A stretch of 46,229 nt of DNA from an uncultured Flavobacteriales bacterium (GTDB lineage Bacteria; Bacteroidota; Bacteroidia; Flavobacteriales_D; CAJJDF01), in the NCBI GenBank assembly GCA_905182785.1, contig CAJJDF010000049.1, positions 1 to 46,229 of the forward strand. Reading direction: 5' to 3'. This document shows positions 17,872 to 27,352 of this stretch, one piece after another; position 1 is the first letter of the stretch; each line of letters opens with the position of its first letter. The notes under the pieces were generated by a model, which had not been told where the DNA came from, ran no database searches, and saw only the letters and a list, made by a program, of their open reading frames with translations. A program made the translations under genes and the position numbers.

Positions 17872-19200
17872 ATGAACTTATTTTTATTGAAAAAATTGAA
17901 AACCAAAGATTTAACGCTAGGTCTTTCGTTTTTATTTTTTATGCTGATATCTTTCAGCTCAACCGCTCAGGACGGTAAAGCACTATTTAAACAAAATTGT
18001 GCTGCATGTCACAAACCACTTAAAGATGGTACTGGACCTGCACTTCAAGGAGCGAAAGCTAAATGGGAAGCTGCAGGAGATGATATTTATGCTTGGGTTA
18101 ATAATCCTCAAGCACAATATGATGCAGGAGTTGAGTCGGCTTTGGCAATACAATATCAGCCAGGAGGAATGGCAGGAATTGGAGTGAGTAAAGAAGAAAT
18201 TGATGCAATTTTAAAATATGTTGATGAATACACTGCTCCACTTCCACCTGTTACTGCGATAAACACAACTGCGAATCCAGGAACTGAGCAAAACAACTCA
18301 TGGTTAATGTGGTTAATTATAGGAGGAATACTTGCTATGCTGATTGTAGCTTTATGGGGAGTAAGAAAGCAACTTTATTACGCAGTAAAAGAAAAAGAAG
18401 AAGGGAAAGAGGTTGAAGAAGAAGAATCTTTTGGGAGTGAAGTAAAAAGTTGGATGGGAAGAAATCTAAAGCTAGTTAGTGTTTTAGGATTTGTTATAAC
18501 TGGTACTTTGGTATATTACGGAGCTGAAGAATTATATAAAGTAGGATTGGTGCCAGAAGGCTACAATCCTGAGCAACCTATTGCATTTTCACATAAAATA
18601 CATGCTGGAGCTAATGAAATTGATTGTCAGTATTGCCATAATTCAGTATCTAAAAGTAAAAGTGCTGGAATACCGACAGTAAATGTTTGTATGAATTGTC
18701 ACAAAGCAATTGGAGAAGCAACTTCTGGAGAAAAAGGAACTGCTGAAATTGCTAAAATACATAAAGCTGCAGGTTGGGATCCAGATAAAAGACAATATAC
18801 AGGTAAGACAGAGCCAATAAGATGGGTGAAAGTTCACAACATGCCAGATCATGTATATTTTAATCACTCACAACATGTAACAGTAGGAGAAATAGAATGT
18901 GAGAATTGTCATGGGGACGTGAAAACTTATACGACAGGAAAAATTTCTGGGACTGAAACAATAAATAACCTAGAATTAGAAGGTAAGAAGTTAGTTAAGC
19001 TATCTAGGCCTTTATTAACTATGGGGTGGTGTATCGAATGTCATGCTACTGCAGATGTTTCCACAAAAGGGAACAAGTACTATGATGAAATTCATGACAG
19101 GTTAAAAAAAGACAAGGAGCTTTACAAGAGTGTAATGGAAGATGGAAAGGTGAAAGTGAAAGAGTTCGGAGGATGGGAATGTTCAAAATGTCATTATTAA
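17872..19200 (+). CDS. actA: alternative complex III subunit ActA, multihaem cytochrome c with six CxxCH motifs
   Basis: ActA carries electrons in the periplasm as part of alternative complex III. The 442-residue protein starts with a signal/anchor segment, then a small single-haem cytochrome c domain (CAACH near residue 43), a membrane segment WLMWLIIGGILAMLIVALWG (about 144-163), a second hydrophobic segment near 202-220, and a C-terminal domain with CQYCH, CMNCH, CENCH, CIECH and CSKCH. That makes six haem sites; the classic ActA is described as pentahaem, so the N-terminal domain is the extra. The frame opens earlier (ATG 17848), but 17872 begins the hydrophobic signal and fits the promoter. 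First gene of the operon; actB starts 24 bp after its stop. Confidence 0.93.
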   Translation: MNLFLLKKLKTKDLTLGLSFLFFMLISFSSTAQDGKALFKQNCAACHKPLKDGTGPALQGAKAKWEAAGDDIYAWVNNPQAQYDAGVESALAIQYQPGGMAGIGVSKEEIDAILKYVDEYTAPLPPVTAINTTANPGTEQNNSWLMWLIIGGILAMLIVALWGVRKQLYYAVKEKEEGKEVEEEESFGSEVKSWMGRNLKLVSVLGFVITGTLVYYGAEELYKVGLVPEGYNPEQPIAFSHKIHAGANEIDCQYCHNSVSKSKSAGIPTVNVCMNCHKAIGEATSGEKGTAEIAKIHKAAGWDPDKRQYTGKTEPIRWVKVHNMPDHVYFNHSQHVTVGEIECENCHGDVKTYTTGKISGTETINNLELEGKKLVKLSRPLLTMGWCIECHATADVSTKGNKYYDEIHDRLKKDKELYKSVMEDGKVKVKEFGGWECSKCHY

Positions 19201-19224
19201 AAACAAATTTAGTTTAATTGATTT

Positions 19225-22200
19225 ATGAGTAAAGTCAAAACATATTGGAAAGGAATAGAAGAAAAAGAGCAATCAGATTCTTTTATCCAACAAAGTAAAA
19301 ATGAGTTTCCACAAGATTTACCAGCACAAGAATTTCTTGCTGATGAAAATTTAGCAGAATCTTCAACAAATCGTAGAGATTTCTTGAAATTTATGGGGTT
19401 TAGTGTTGCAGCAGCAACCCTAGCAGCTTGTGAATCTCCAGTAGTAAAATCTATACCATATGTAAATAAACCAGAGGAAATTACTCCAGGTGTTGCAAAT
19501 TGGTATTCTTCTACTTATTGGGATGGAAACGATTACGGAAGTATTTTAGTTAAAACTAGAGAAGGAAGACCAATTTTTATAAAAGGAAATAAAAGTTTTG
19601 GAATCAACAAAGGAGCTACAACTCCAAGAATGATTGCTTCAGTTCTTTCCTTATATAATGGAGCAAGGTTGCAAATGCCAATGGCCAATACTTTTGCAAA
19701 ATCTACAAAAGAGGAAGGAAAGTTAATTTCCGTTTCTTCTAAAAAAGCAACTTGGAGTACTATAGATAGAGAGATTAAAAATGAATTAGACGCAGTAGTA
19801 GCTAAAGGAGGAAAAGTAAGAGTACTTGCAGGAACCACTATGAGCCCATCAACTGATGCTATAATCAAGGACTTTATCGGTTCATTGTCTGGAGCTGATG
19901 CTAAAGTAGTAAATTATGATTCTATTTCTTACTCAGGAATCACCACGGCAAACAATAAGTCGTTTGGTAGCGCAGTAGTGCCAGATTATAATTTTGATAA
20001 AGCGGAAGTAATTGTAAGTATCGCAGCAGATTTCTTGACGAATTGGTTATTGTCTACAGATTACATGCCGGATTACTTATCAAATAGAAAACCAGATAAT
20101 GATTGGATGTCTAAGCATTTTCAATTTGAATCTACAATGACAACAACTGGATCTAATTCAGATGTAAGAATTCCAATTAAACCAAGTGAAGAAGGAATGG
20201 TAGCAGCAGCATTGTTGCAACACATTTCAGGTGCGTCAGTTCCTGGAGTAACTGTTTCGGCTGATATTCTTGCTAGAACTAAATTAGTAGCACAAGAATT
20301 AATAGCTAAAAAAGGAAAATCATTAGTTGTTGCAGGAAGTAACTGTTCTGGAATACAAACTGTAGTTAATGCAATTAATAATGCATTAGGAAATTACGGA
20401 ACAACCATAGATATTAATAACCCAGTAAACATTGCCAAAGGGAATGATGCAGAGGTTCAAGCATTGGTAAAAGAAGTAGAAGCAGGAACGGTAGATGCTT
20501 TATTCATTTATGGAGCAAATCCAGTTTATACCTTGCCAAACGGAGATAAATTTGCAGAAGGATTGAAGAAATTACCACTATCGGTTTCTTTCTCTCAATT
20601 TGCAGATGAAACAGCAAGTAACTGTCAATTCATTTGTCCAGACAACCATTACTTGGAATCTTGGAATGATTTTGCACCAAAAGCTTCTCATTATGCAGTA
20701 GCCCAGCCAGCAATAAGACCTTTATATGATACAGCTCAAGCACAAGAATCTTTCTTAGTTTGGTCAGGTAAAGCATCAAGAGCAGGAAAAAATTCAAGAG
20801 TAGTTTACGATTACATCAAATCAAAATTCACAGGAGATTGGAACATGTTAGTTCATAATGGTTCTGTAGATATGCCTTCAACAGCAATAGCTGCTTCAGT
20901 ATTCTCAGGAGATTTGTCAACTGCCGGTTCATTGATTGCTAAAAGCATAAAAAAAACTGGAGATTTTGAAGTAATCATTTATCAAAAGAATGGAATAGGA
21001 GACGGACAACAAGCTGCTAACCCATGGTTACAAGAATTGCCAGATCCAATTACAAAAGTGACTTGGGATAATTACATTACAATGTCTAGAGCTGATGCTG
21101 AGTCAAAAGGATTCAATATCTTGTTAGGAGAAAGAAATCCAGCTTCAATGGCATCTATCGAAGTAAATGGAACAACTCTAAACTTACCAGTATTTGTTCT
21201 TCCGGGACAAAAATCAGGAACAGTAGGTGTCGCATTAGGATACGGAAGAGGAGCAAACCAAGAAAACATAGGAGATTCTGCTTACCAGACACAAGAATAC
21301 GGTACACATATTATTACTGACGGTAAAAAGCAACTGATAGGAGAAAATGCATTTAGACTAACAACATACTCAGATGGAGAATTATCATTCTCTGGTTCTG
21401 CAAAAATTGAAAATTTAAATGAAGAGTATTTCTTAGCTTGTACTCAAACTCACCATACATTTATGGGGAGAACTTCAATCGTAAGAGAAACTACATTTGA
21501 TGTGTATAAAGCAGGAAATAGAAACGCATACAATGCACCTCATCAATTATCAACTCATGAAAAAGGAAGAACGGTAAAGAAAGATATTTCTGAATTTGAC
21601 TTATGGGATGATCATCCAGTAGAAAACGTAGGCCATAGATGGGGAATGTCAATTGATTTGAGTTCTTGTATCGGATGTGGATCTTGTATTGTTGCTTGTC
21701 ACACAGAAAACAATGTGCCAGTAGTAGGGAAAGATGAGATAAAGAGAGGGAGAGACATGCACTGGTTAAGATTAGATAGATATTTCTCTTCTGCAGAACA
21801 GGAAACAAGAGAAGTGACAATGGATCATAAAAAACGAATGTTTAAAGATCTAAAAACAGGAACCTCGGAAATTGTAAGTTTTGATGATACAGTAAAGATT
21901 AAAACTTTAACTGACGACAATAATTTCGAAGAAGTTACAGATTATAGCTACGATAAATTAGAACTTGCTGAAGAAAATCCTTCAGTAGTTCATATTCCAA
22001 TGATGTGTCAACACTGTAATCACGCACCTTGTGAAACAGTTTGTCCAGTTGCTGCAACAACTCACAGTAACGAAGGTTTAAACCAAATGACTTACAACAG
22101 ATGTATAGGAACAAGATATTGTGCAAATAACTGTCCCTACAAAGTAAGAAGATTTAACTGGTTTAATTACCCGTCAAACTCAAGATTTAAGCATTTTAAT

Positions 22201-22554
22201 CCGTCACAATTTGACATGGGAAGAATGGTATTAAATCCAGATGTAACAGTTAGGTCTAGAGGAGTAATGGAAAAATGTAGTATGTGTGTACAACAGATAC
22301 AATCAGGAAAACTAGAAGCTAAGAAAGAAAGCAGAACAATTACTGATGGAGAAATCCAAACAGCTTGTGCTTCTTCTTGTCCTACAGATGCAATTACTTT
22401 TGGAGATTTAAATGATTTTAAATCACATTCAGGAAAAGGATCTGCAGTTCGTCAAGGAGCAGATAGTGATAGAGCATACCATATCCTTGAGGAAGTTGGA
22501 ACACAACCAAATATCTATTACCAAGTTAAGGTAAGAAATATAGATGAAGCTTAA
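19225..22554 (+). CDS. actB: alternative complex III subunit ActB, molybdopterin-oxidoreductase-like iron-sulfur protein
   Basis: ActB is the large peripheral subunit of the complex. Its 1109 residues open with a TAT-like motif TNRRDFLKFMGFS near residue 48, followed by a lipobox-like LAAC. A long molybdopterin-oxidoreductase-like region comes next (in characterised ACIII this part carries no molybdenum cofactor). The C-terminal ferredoxin-like part holds the cluster cysteines: CIGCGSCIVAC, CQHCNHAPCETVC, CIGTRYCANNC, CSMC and CASSC, enough for three [4Fe-4S] and one [3Fe-4S] cluster as known for the family. It is a fusion of what are separate A and B subunits in related enzymes. Second gene of the operon. 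Confidence 0.96.
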   Translation: MSKVKTYWKGIEEKEQSDSFIQQSKNEFPQDLPAQEFLADENLAESSTNRRDFLKFMGFSVAAATLAACESPVVKSIPYVNKPEEITPGVANWYSSTYWDGNDYGSILVKTREGRPIFIKGNKSFGINKGATTPRMIASVLSLYNGARLQMPMANTFAKSTKEEGKLISVSSKKATWSTIDREIKNELDAVVAKGGKVRVLAGTTMSPSTDAIIKDFIGSLSGADAKVVNYDSISYSGITTANNKSFGSAVVPDYNFDKAEVIVSIAADFLTNWLLSTDYMPDYLSNRKPDNDWMSKHFQFESTMTTTGSNSDVRIPIKPSEEGMVAAALLQHISGASVPGVTVSADILARTKLVAQELIAKKGKSLVVAGSNCSGIQTVVNAINNALGNYGTTIDINNPVNIAKGNDAEVQALVKEVEAGTVDALFIYGANPVYTLPNGDKFAEGLKKLPLSVSFSQFADETASNCQFICPDNHYLESWNDFAPKASHYAVAQPAIRPLYDTAQAQESFLVWSGKASRAGKNSRVVYDYIKSKFTGDWNMLVHNGSVDMPSTAIAASVFSGDLSTAGSLIAKSIKKTGDFEVIIYQKNGIGDGQQAANPWLQELPDPITKVTWDNYITMSRADAESKGFNILLGERNPASMASIEVNGTTLNLPVFVLPGQKSGTVGVALGYGRGANQENIGDSAYQTQEYGTHIITDGKKQLIGENAFRLTTYSDGELSFSGSAKIENLNEEYFLACTQTHHTFMGRTSIVRETTFDVYKAGNRNAYNAPHQLSTHEKGRTVKKDISEFDLWDDHPVENVGHRWGMSIDLSSCIGCGSCIVACHTENNVPVVGKDEIKRGRDMHWLRLDRYFSSAEQETREVTMDHKKRMFKDLKTGTSEIVSFDDTVKIKTLTDDNNFEEVTDYSYDKLELAEENPSVVHIPMMCQHCNHAPCETVCPVAATTHSNEGLNQMTYNRCIGTRYCANNCPYKVRRFNWFNYPSNSRFKHFNPSQFDMGRMVLNPDVTVRSRGVMEKCSMCVQQIQSGKLEAKKESRTITDGEIQTACASSCPTDAITFGDLNDFKSHSGKGSAVRQGADSDRAYHILEEVGTQPNIYYQVKVRNIDEA

Positions 22555-22593
22555 GAATAAATTATTTAGGTAAAAGAATTAAAAATCTTACGA

Positions 22594-24342
22594 ATGCACA
22601 GAGAATCAGACATACGACTACCCTTAATACTAGGTGACAAAACCTATCATCAGATAACTGAAGATGTTTGTCGCCCTATTGAAAATCAAGCTCCAAGAGG
22701 TTGGTATATCTTAATATCCATTGCAGCAGTTATTGCTTTGTATGGAGTTGGATGTATCCTTTATCTTATTGGAGAAGGAATTGGAACTTGGGGATTGAAC
22801 AACACAGTAGACTGGGCTTGGGATATTACAAACTTCGTTTGGTGGGTTGGAATAGGGCATGCAGGAACTCTTATTTCTGCAGTACTGTTACTCTTTCGTC
22901 AGAAATGGAGAATGGCGGTAAACCGTTCTGCAGAAGCAATGACAATATTTGCCGTAATTATGGCAGCAACTTTCCCAGGAATTCACATGGGAAGATTGTG
23001 GGTATCTTACTGGGTATTACCATTACCAAATCAATTTGGATCTTTATGGGTAAACTTTAACTCTCCACTTCTTTGGGATGTATTTGCAATTTCTACTTAT
23101 TTCTCTGTATCGTTAGTGTTCTGGTACATTGGATTAATTCCTGATTTTGCTACTATCAGAGATAGAATGACTAAGCCTTTGACTAAAAAGATTTATGGAA
23201 TATTAAGTTTTGGTTGGTCTGGAAGAGCAAAACATTGGAACAGATTTGAAATTGTATCACTTGTATTAGCAGGTATTGCAACACCACTTGTGTTCTCTGT
23301 ACACTCTATTGTATCGTTTGATTTTGCTACTTCGGTAATTCCTGGATGGCATACAACGATATTTCCTCCTTACTTTGTTGCAGGAGCAGTATTTTCAGGA
23401 TTTGCAATGGTACAAACTTTAATGCTGATTGTTAGAAAAGTAATGAAGTTGGAAGCATACATCCACACAAAGCATATAGAATACATGAACATTGTAATTA
23501 TGGTTACAGGTTCTATTGTTGGGGTAGCTTATTTGACTGAGCTATTTATGGCCTGGTATTCTGGGGTAGAATATGAATCCTATGCATTCTTGAATAGAGC
23601 AACAGGACCATATTGGTGGGCTTATGCATCTATGATGACTTGTAATGTAATTTCTCCACAATTAATGTGGTTCAAAAAATTAAGAACAAGTTTACTTTTT
23701 ACATTTATCATTTCTATCGTAGTAAATATAGGAATGTGGTTTGAGAGATTTGTAATTATTGTAACTTCTCTACACAGAGGCCATTTACCATCTACTTGGT
23801 CAATGTTTTACCCAACATGGGTTGATATTGGTGTGTTCATAGGAACATTAGGAATCTTTACTGTATTGTATTTATTATACGCTAGGTACTTCCCAGTACT
23901 TGCAATTAGTGAAGTAAAAACAATTTTGAAATCTTCTGGAGAAAACTATAAAGAAGGATTTGGAGCAGGAAAAGGATATTATGGAGCAGACGGATCTCAC
24001 GGTCATCATGATGATCATGGAAACGAAGAAGTTTCAGTTAATAGAATCGTAGAAGAAAAAGCGGTAGAGTTATCAGAGGAAGCATTGAAACAAAATCAAT
24101 CTACTTTACTTGAAAGAGTAGGTAGTGCAAATGATTCTCAAGCTGATGATTTGAAATTAATTAGTGGAGTAGGACCTGTATTAGAAAAAACGCTTAACTC
24201 AGTTGGAATATTTACTTTTGAACAAGTAAGTAAAATGCAATCGGAAGAATATAACTTGTTAGATTCTTTAACGAAATCATTCCCTGGAAGAGCAGAAAGA
24301 GACGATTGGTCATCTCAGGCAAAAGATTTAATGAATAAATAA
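22594..24342 (+). CDS. actC: alternative complex III subunit ActC (NrfD/PsrC-like quinol-binding protein) with C-terminal helix-hairpin-helix extension
   Basis: ActC is the large membrane subunit, an NrfD-family protein that binds menaquinol. About ten hydrophobic helices fill residues 30-440, with family signatures such as FPGIHMGRLWVSYW and SVHSIVSFDFATS. At 582 residues it is roughly 100 longer than expected. The excess starts with a His/Gly-rich linker (about 465-480: SHGHHDDHGNEE), then an acidic helical stretch, then LISGVGPVLEKTLNSVGI near residue 523, the signature of a helix-hairpin-helix domain of the flap-endonuclease-like type (DUF4332-like), continuing to the C-terminus. The extension should face the cytoplasm or periplasm but its role is unknown. 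Confidence 0.95.
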   Translation: MHRESDIRLPLILGDKTYHQITEDVCRPIENQAPRGWYILISIAAVIALYGVGCILYLIGEGIGTWGLNNTVDWAWDITNFVWWVGIGHAGTLISAVLLLFRQKWRMAVNRSAEAMTIFAVIMAATFPGIHMGRLWVSYWVLPLPNQFGSLWVNFNSPLLWDVFAISTYFSVSLVFWYIGLIPDFATIRDRMTKPLTKKIYGILSFGWSGRAKHWNRFEIVSLVLAGIATPLVFSVHSIVSFDFATSVIPGWHTTIFPPYFVAGAVFSGFAMVQTLMLIVRKVMKLEAYIHTKHIEYMNIVIMVTGSIVGVAYLTELFMAWYSGVEYESYAFLNRATGPYWWAYASMMTCNVISPQLMWFKKLRTSLLFTFIISIVVNIGMWFERFVIIVTSLHRGHLPSTWSMFYPTWVDIGVFIGTLGIFTVLYLLYARYFPVLAISEVKTILKSSGENYKEGFGAGKGYYGADGSHGHHDDHGNEEVSVNRIVEEKAVELSEEALKQNQSTLLERVGSANDSQADDLKLISGVGPVLEKTLNSVGIFTFEQVSKMQSEEYNLLDSLTKSFPGRAERDDWSSQAKDLMNK

Positions 24343-24351
24343 ACTAAGAAC

Positions 24352-24885
24352 ATGTCAGATACAATAATATATGCAATGTATGATGATGATGATAAACTAG
24401 TAGATGGAGCCAAAATGCTTGTATCTAAAGGTATTCATGTCAATGAAGTATTTTCACCAATGCCAATACACGGGATTGATGATGTAATCGGAGTAAGACA
24501 TACAAGATTAGGTATTGCTGCCTTTTTGTATGGATTAACAGGATTAATGCTTGCTACATTAGGAATGAAATATTTCATGATTGATGATTGGATGATGAAC
24601 ATTGGTGGAAAACCAAGTTTCTCATACCTTGAAAACTTACCTGCATTTATTCCAATTACATTTGAGTTTACAGTGCTTTGTGCGGCACATGGAATGGCGA
24701 TTACATATTTTTTAAGAAATGGGACTTTACCCGGAATGCCAGCAACAAACCCAGATCCAAGAACAACTGACGATAGATTCGTGATGGAAATAAGAACTTC
24801 AGAGAATTCAAAATATTCTGCAAGTGATATCCAAGCATTGGTTAGATCAACAGACTTTGTGGAACTAGACGAGAAAACAGTTTAA
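24352..24885 (+). CDS. actD: alternative complex III subunit ActD (DUF3341)
   Basis: A 177-residue membrane subunit of the complex. It has a soluble N-terminal part (IYAMYDDDDKLVDGAKML) and two hydrophobic helices (about residues 60-85 and 95-130), as usual for DUF3341 proteins, and a soluble C-terminal tail. Its place between actC and actE, 9 bp after actC, supports the assignment. Its job is structural as far as known. Confidence 0.93.
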   Translation: MSDTIIYAMYDDDDKLVDGAKMLVSKGIHVNEVFSPMPIHGIDDVIGVRHTRLGIAAFLYGLTGLMLATLGMKYFMIDDWMMNIGGKPSFSYLENLPAFIPITFEFTVLCAAHGMAITYFLRNGTLPGMPATNPDPRTTDDRFVMEIRTSENSKYSASDIQALVRSTDFVELDEKTV

Positions 24886-24914
24886 ACCAGTATCTAATTA
24901 GATAAAATACTACT

Positions 24915-25658
24915 ATGAATATTAATTACATACATAAAATAGCTGCAGGAATAGCATTAACCGTAGTTTTTTCTTCTTGTGTTAAGAATGAAAACTCTTT
25001 TGGTTACGAATACATGCCAGACATGTACCGTTCGCCTGCTCAAGAAGCTTATGTAGATTATGGAGAGGTTAGATCATGGAAATCAAACGATTCTATTAAG
25101 AACACTCAGTCTGCAAAATTACCACCAATGGGAACTATTCCATTTCAAGGTGCAAATGCTGACCCAGCTTATTCAATGCCATATAAAAGATTACCTTCTA
25201 AAGCAATGATAGTTACACACAGTGCTATGAGTTTAGAATACAGTGATGAAGATTATGATGCATCTGCTTTGGATGTAAATCCTATGAGAATGTTTGAATC
25301 TAATGTAGAGCATGGAAAACAATTATACACTACTTTTTGTGATCATTGTCACGGAGAAAAAGGAGCAGGAGATGGTATAATTGCAGAGAAAGGACTTATC
25401 GTTCCTCCATCAAATGCATTTACTAAAGCGGAAGGTCAAATGTTTTACTCTATTACTTATGGTAAAGGAGATATGGGATCACATGCTTCTCAATTGAATC
25501 AAAAAGAAAGATGGCAAGTTATTTCTTACATTAAGTCTATGAGTGGTGGAGTGGTTATACCAGATGCATTGAAAACATTAGAAATGGAGAAAGTAACTGA
25601 TATTATTGGTACAGGATCAACTGTAGAATTATTACCAGAAACGTTAGCAGGTCACTAA
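24915..25658 (+). CDS. actE: alternative complex III subunit ActE, monohaem cytochrome c lipoprotein
   Basis: ActE is thought to pass electrons from ActA to the terminal oxidase. The 247-residue precursor has a lipoprotein signal (ALTVVFSSC, Cys near residue 22) and one haem site, CDHCH near residue 142, in a class I cytochrome c domain followed by GEKGAGDGI. A candidate axial methionine is in GKGDMGSHASQL. The length before the haem domain, about 110 residues, is normal for ActE. Operon position after actD fits. Confidence 0.94.
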   Translation: MNINYIHKIAAGIALTVVFSSCVKNENSFGYEYMPDMYRSPAQEAYVDYGEVRSWKSNDSIKNTQSAKLPPMGTIPFQGANADPAYSMPYKRLPSKAMIVTHSAMSLEYSDEDYDASALDVNPMRMFESNVEHGKQLYTTFCDHCHGEKGAGDGIIAEKGLIVPPSNAFTKAEGQMFYSITYGKGDMGSHASQLNQKERWQVISYIKSMSGGVVIPDALKTLEMEKVTDIIGTGSTVELLPETLAGH

Positions 25659-25704
25659 AAGAAGAAGTTAAGTAACAATCAAATAATTGTGGAAAATTAA
25701 AACT

Positions 25705-27294
25705 ATGAATTTTCAATTTACAAGTAAAATAAAAAGGAATCTATTTATTATCATAGCCGCAGGTTTAGCTATGTTTATTATTGGGTTTTCAACTGAGAAG
25801 AATCACATGTATTCAGAATTAGCAAATACTGAAGATGGTACAGAATCTCTTTTGGTAGAATATTACAATGAATTACCTTTTACAAAGGAAGCATTCATTG
25901 ATAGAGTAAAAACAGCAGCTTCTGAGCAAGGAATTACTGTTGATTTTGTAGACATGACTTTACATCATGGAACAGAAGTTCATGGAGAATCAACTCATCA
26001 TGATGAGTTTGAATTCAAGATGTTATTAACACCTCACGTTAAGGAAACCAAAGGTTCTCATGGTCATGATGAAGGAGGTACTCATGGGGTTGAAGAAGAC
26101 GGACATGTAGAAGATTCACATGGAGCTCATGGAGGAGTTGCACATTCACCAATGGAAACTCTTGAACATATTGTTCACGAACAAGGAACTTTTCCTGATA
26201 CAGGTCATGCAAGATCTTGGTCAAACTTATTAGTTAATGCCTTCTTTTTCTTCGGAATAGGACTTGGAGCTTTATTCTTTATTGCTTTACAGTATGCAAC
26301 TGAATCGGGATGGGGTGTTGTTTACAAAAGAATTTTAGAAGCAATTATTGGTTGGCTTCCTGTAGGAGCAATCTTTTTAATCTTTGTTTTCTTTGCAGGT
26401 TCAATGCATTGGAATCACATTTGGCATTGGATGGACCCCGCAGTAATGGACCCAGGAAATGCACATTTTGATCCAATTATTGCAAACAAACAGCCGTTCT
26501 TATCGCAATGGTTCTTTTGGATGATGAATGTAATTTACTTTTCTGTCTTTTTATTATTTGCTAGAGGATTTAGAAAAAGATCTTTACAAGAAGACCTGGA
26601 AGGTGGAACAAAAATACACATGAAAAATTTTGCTAAAGGAGCATTTTTCCTAGTGTTGTTTGGTTACTTATCTTCAGTAATGTCTTGGCATTGGATTATG
26701 TCTATCGATACACACTGGTTTAGTACTTTATTTGGCTGGTTAGTATTCTCAGGGATTTGGGTTTCTGCTACTATCTTTATCTTATTACTAGTATTTTGGT
26801 TGAAAGCACAAGGATATGTTAAATTCATCAATGAATCTCACATACACGATATGGGGAAATGGATGTTTGCAATTAGTTTTTTGTGGACGTACTTATTCTT
26901 CTCTCAATTTATGTTGATTTGGTATGCAGATATACCTGAAGAAGTTACTTATTACTTAGATAGATTTGGTAATTACAAATGGATATTATGGACAACTGTT
27001 GCAGTTAACTTCGTAATCCCAATTGTACTATTGATGTCTAGAGAAGCAAAAAGAAGTAAAATAACTATTCTAATTATTGGATCTATATTATTTGTCTTCC
27101 ACTGGGTAGATGTATTTATTATGGTAATGCCAGGTTCAGTATTTGACCATTGGGCAATTGGCTTCCTTGAAGTAGGAATGTTTATAGCATTTTTAGGGAT
27201 GTTTATATTTGTAGTTTTAAGAACACTTTCAAAAGCCCCACTATTAGTTACGAATCATCCTTACTTGGATGAAAACTTACACCACGATACATAG
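25705..27294 (+). CDS. actF: alternative complex III subunit ActF (NrfD/PsrC-like), with His-rich insertion
   Basis: The second NrfD-like membrane subunit, homologous to ActC but shorter. The 529-residue protein has one N-terminal hydrophobic segment (IIIAAGLAMFIIGF), then a long hydrophilic region with a histidine-rich tract at about residues 87-160 (for example HGESTHHDE, GSHGHDEGGTHG), then about nine membrane helices with SMHWNHIWHWMD and SWHWIMSIDTHWF. ATG at 25705 is preferred over the in-frame TTG at 25687 because it begins directly before the basic residues and hydrophobic segment. The His-rich region is unusual in length. Confidence 0.93.
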   Translation: MNFQFTSKIKRNLFIIIAAGLAMFIIGFSTEKNHMYSELANTEDGTESLLVEYYNELPFTKEAFIDRVKTAASEQGITVDFVDMTLHHGTEVHGESTHHDEFEFKMLLTPHVKETKGSHGHDEGGTHGVEEDGHVEDSHGAHGGVAHSPMETLEHIVHEQGTFPDTGHARSWSNLLVNAFFFFGIGLGALFFIALQYATESGWGVVYKRILEAIIGWLPVGAIFLIFVFFAGSMHWNHIWHWMDPAVMDPGNAHFDPIIANKQPFLSQWFFWMMNVIYFSVFLLFARGFRKRSLQEDLEGGTKIHMKNFAKGAFFLVLFGYLSSVMSWHWIMSIDTHWFSTLFGWLVFSGIWVSATIFILLLVFWLKAQGYVKFINESHIHDMGKWMFAISFLWTYLFFSQFMLIWYADIPEEVTYYLDRFGNYKWILWTTVAVNFVIPIVLLMSREAKRSKITILIIGSILFVFHWVDVFIMVMPGSVFDHWAIGFLEVGMFIAFLGMFIFVVLRTLSKAPLLVTNHPYLDENLHHDT

Positions 27295-27352
27295 TAGAAA
27301 AGAAGAAAAAGGAAATAAATTATTTTTTAGAGGAAGATTAAATTAAAGAGAA

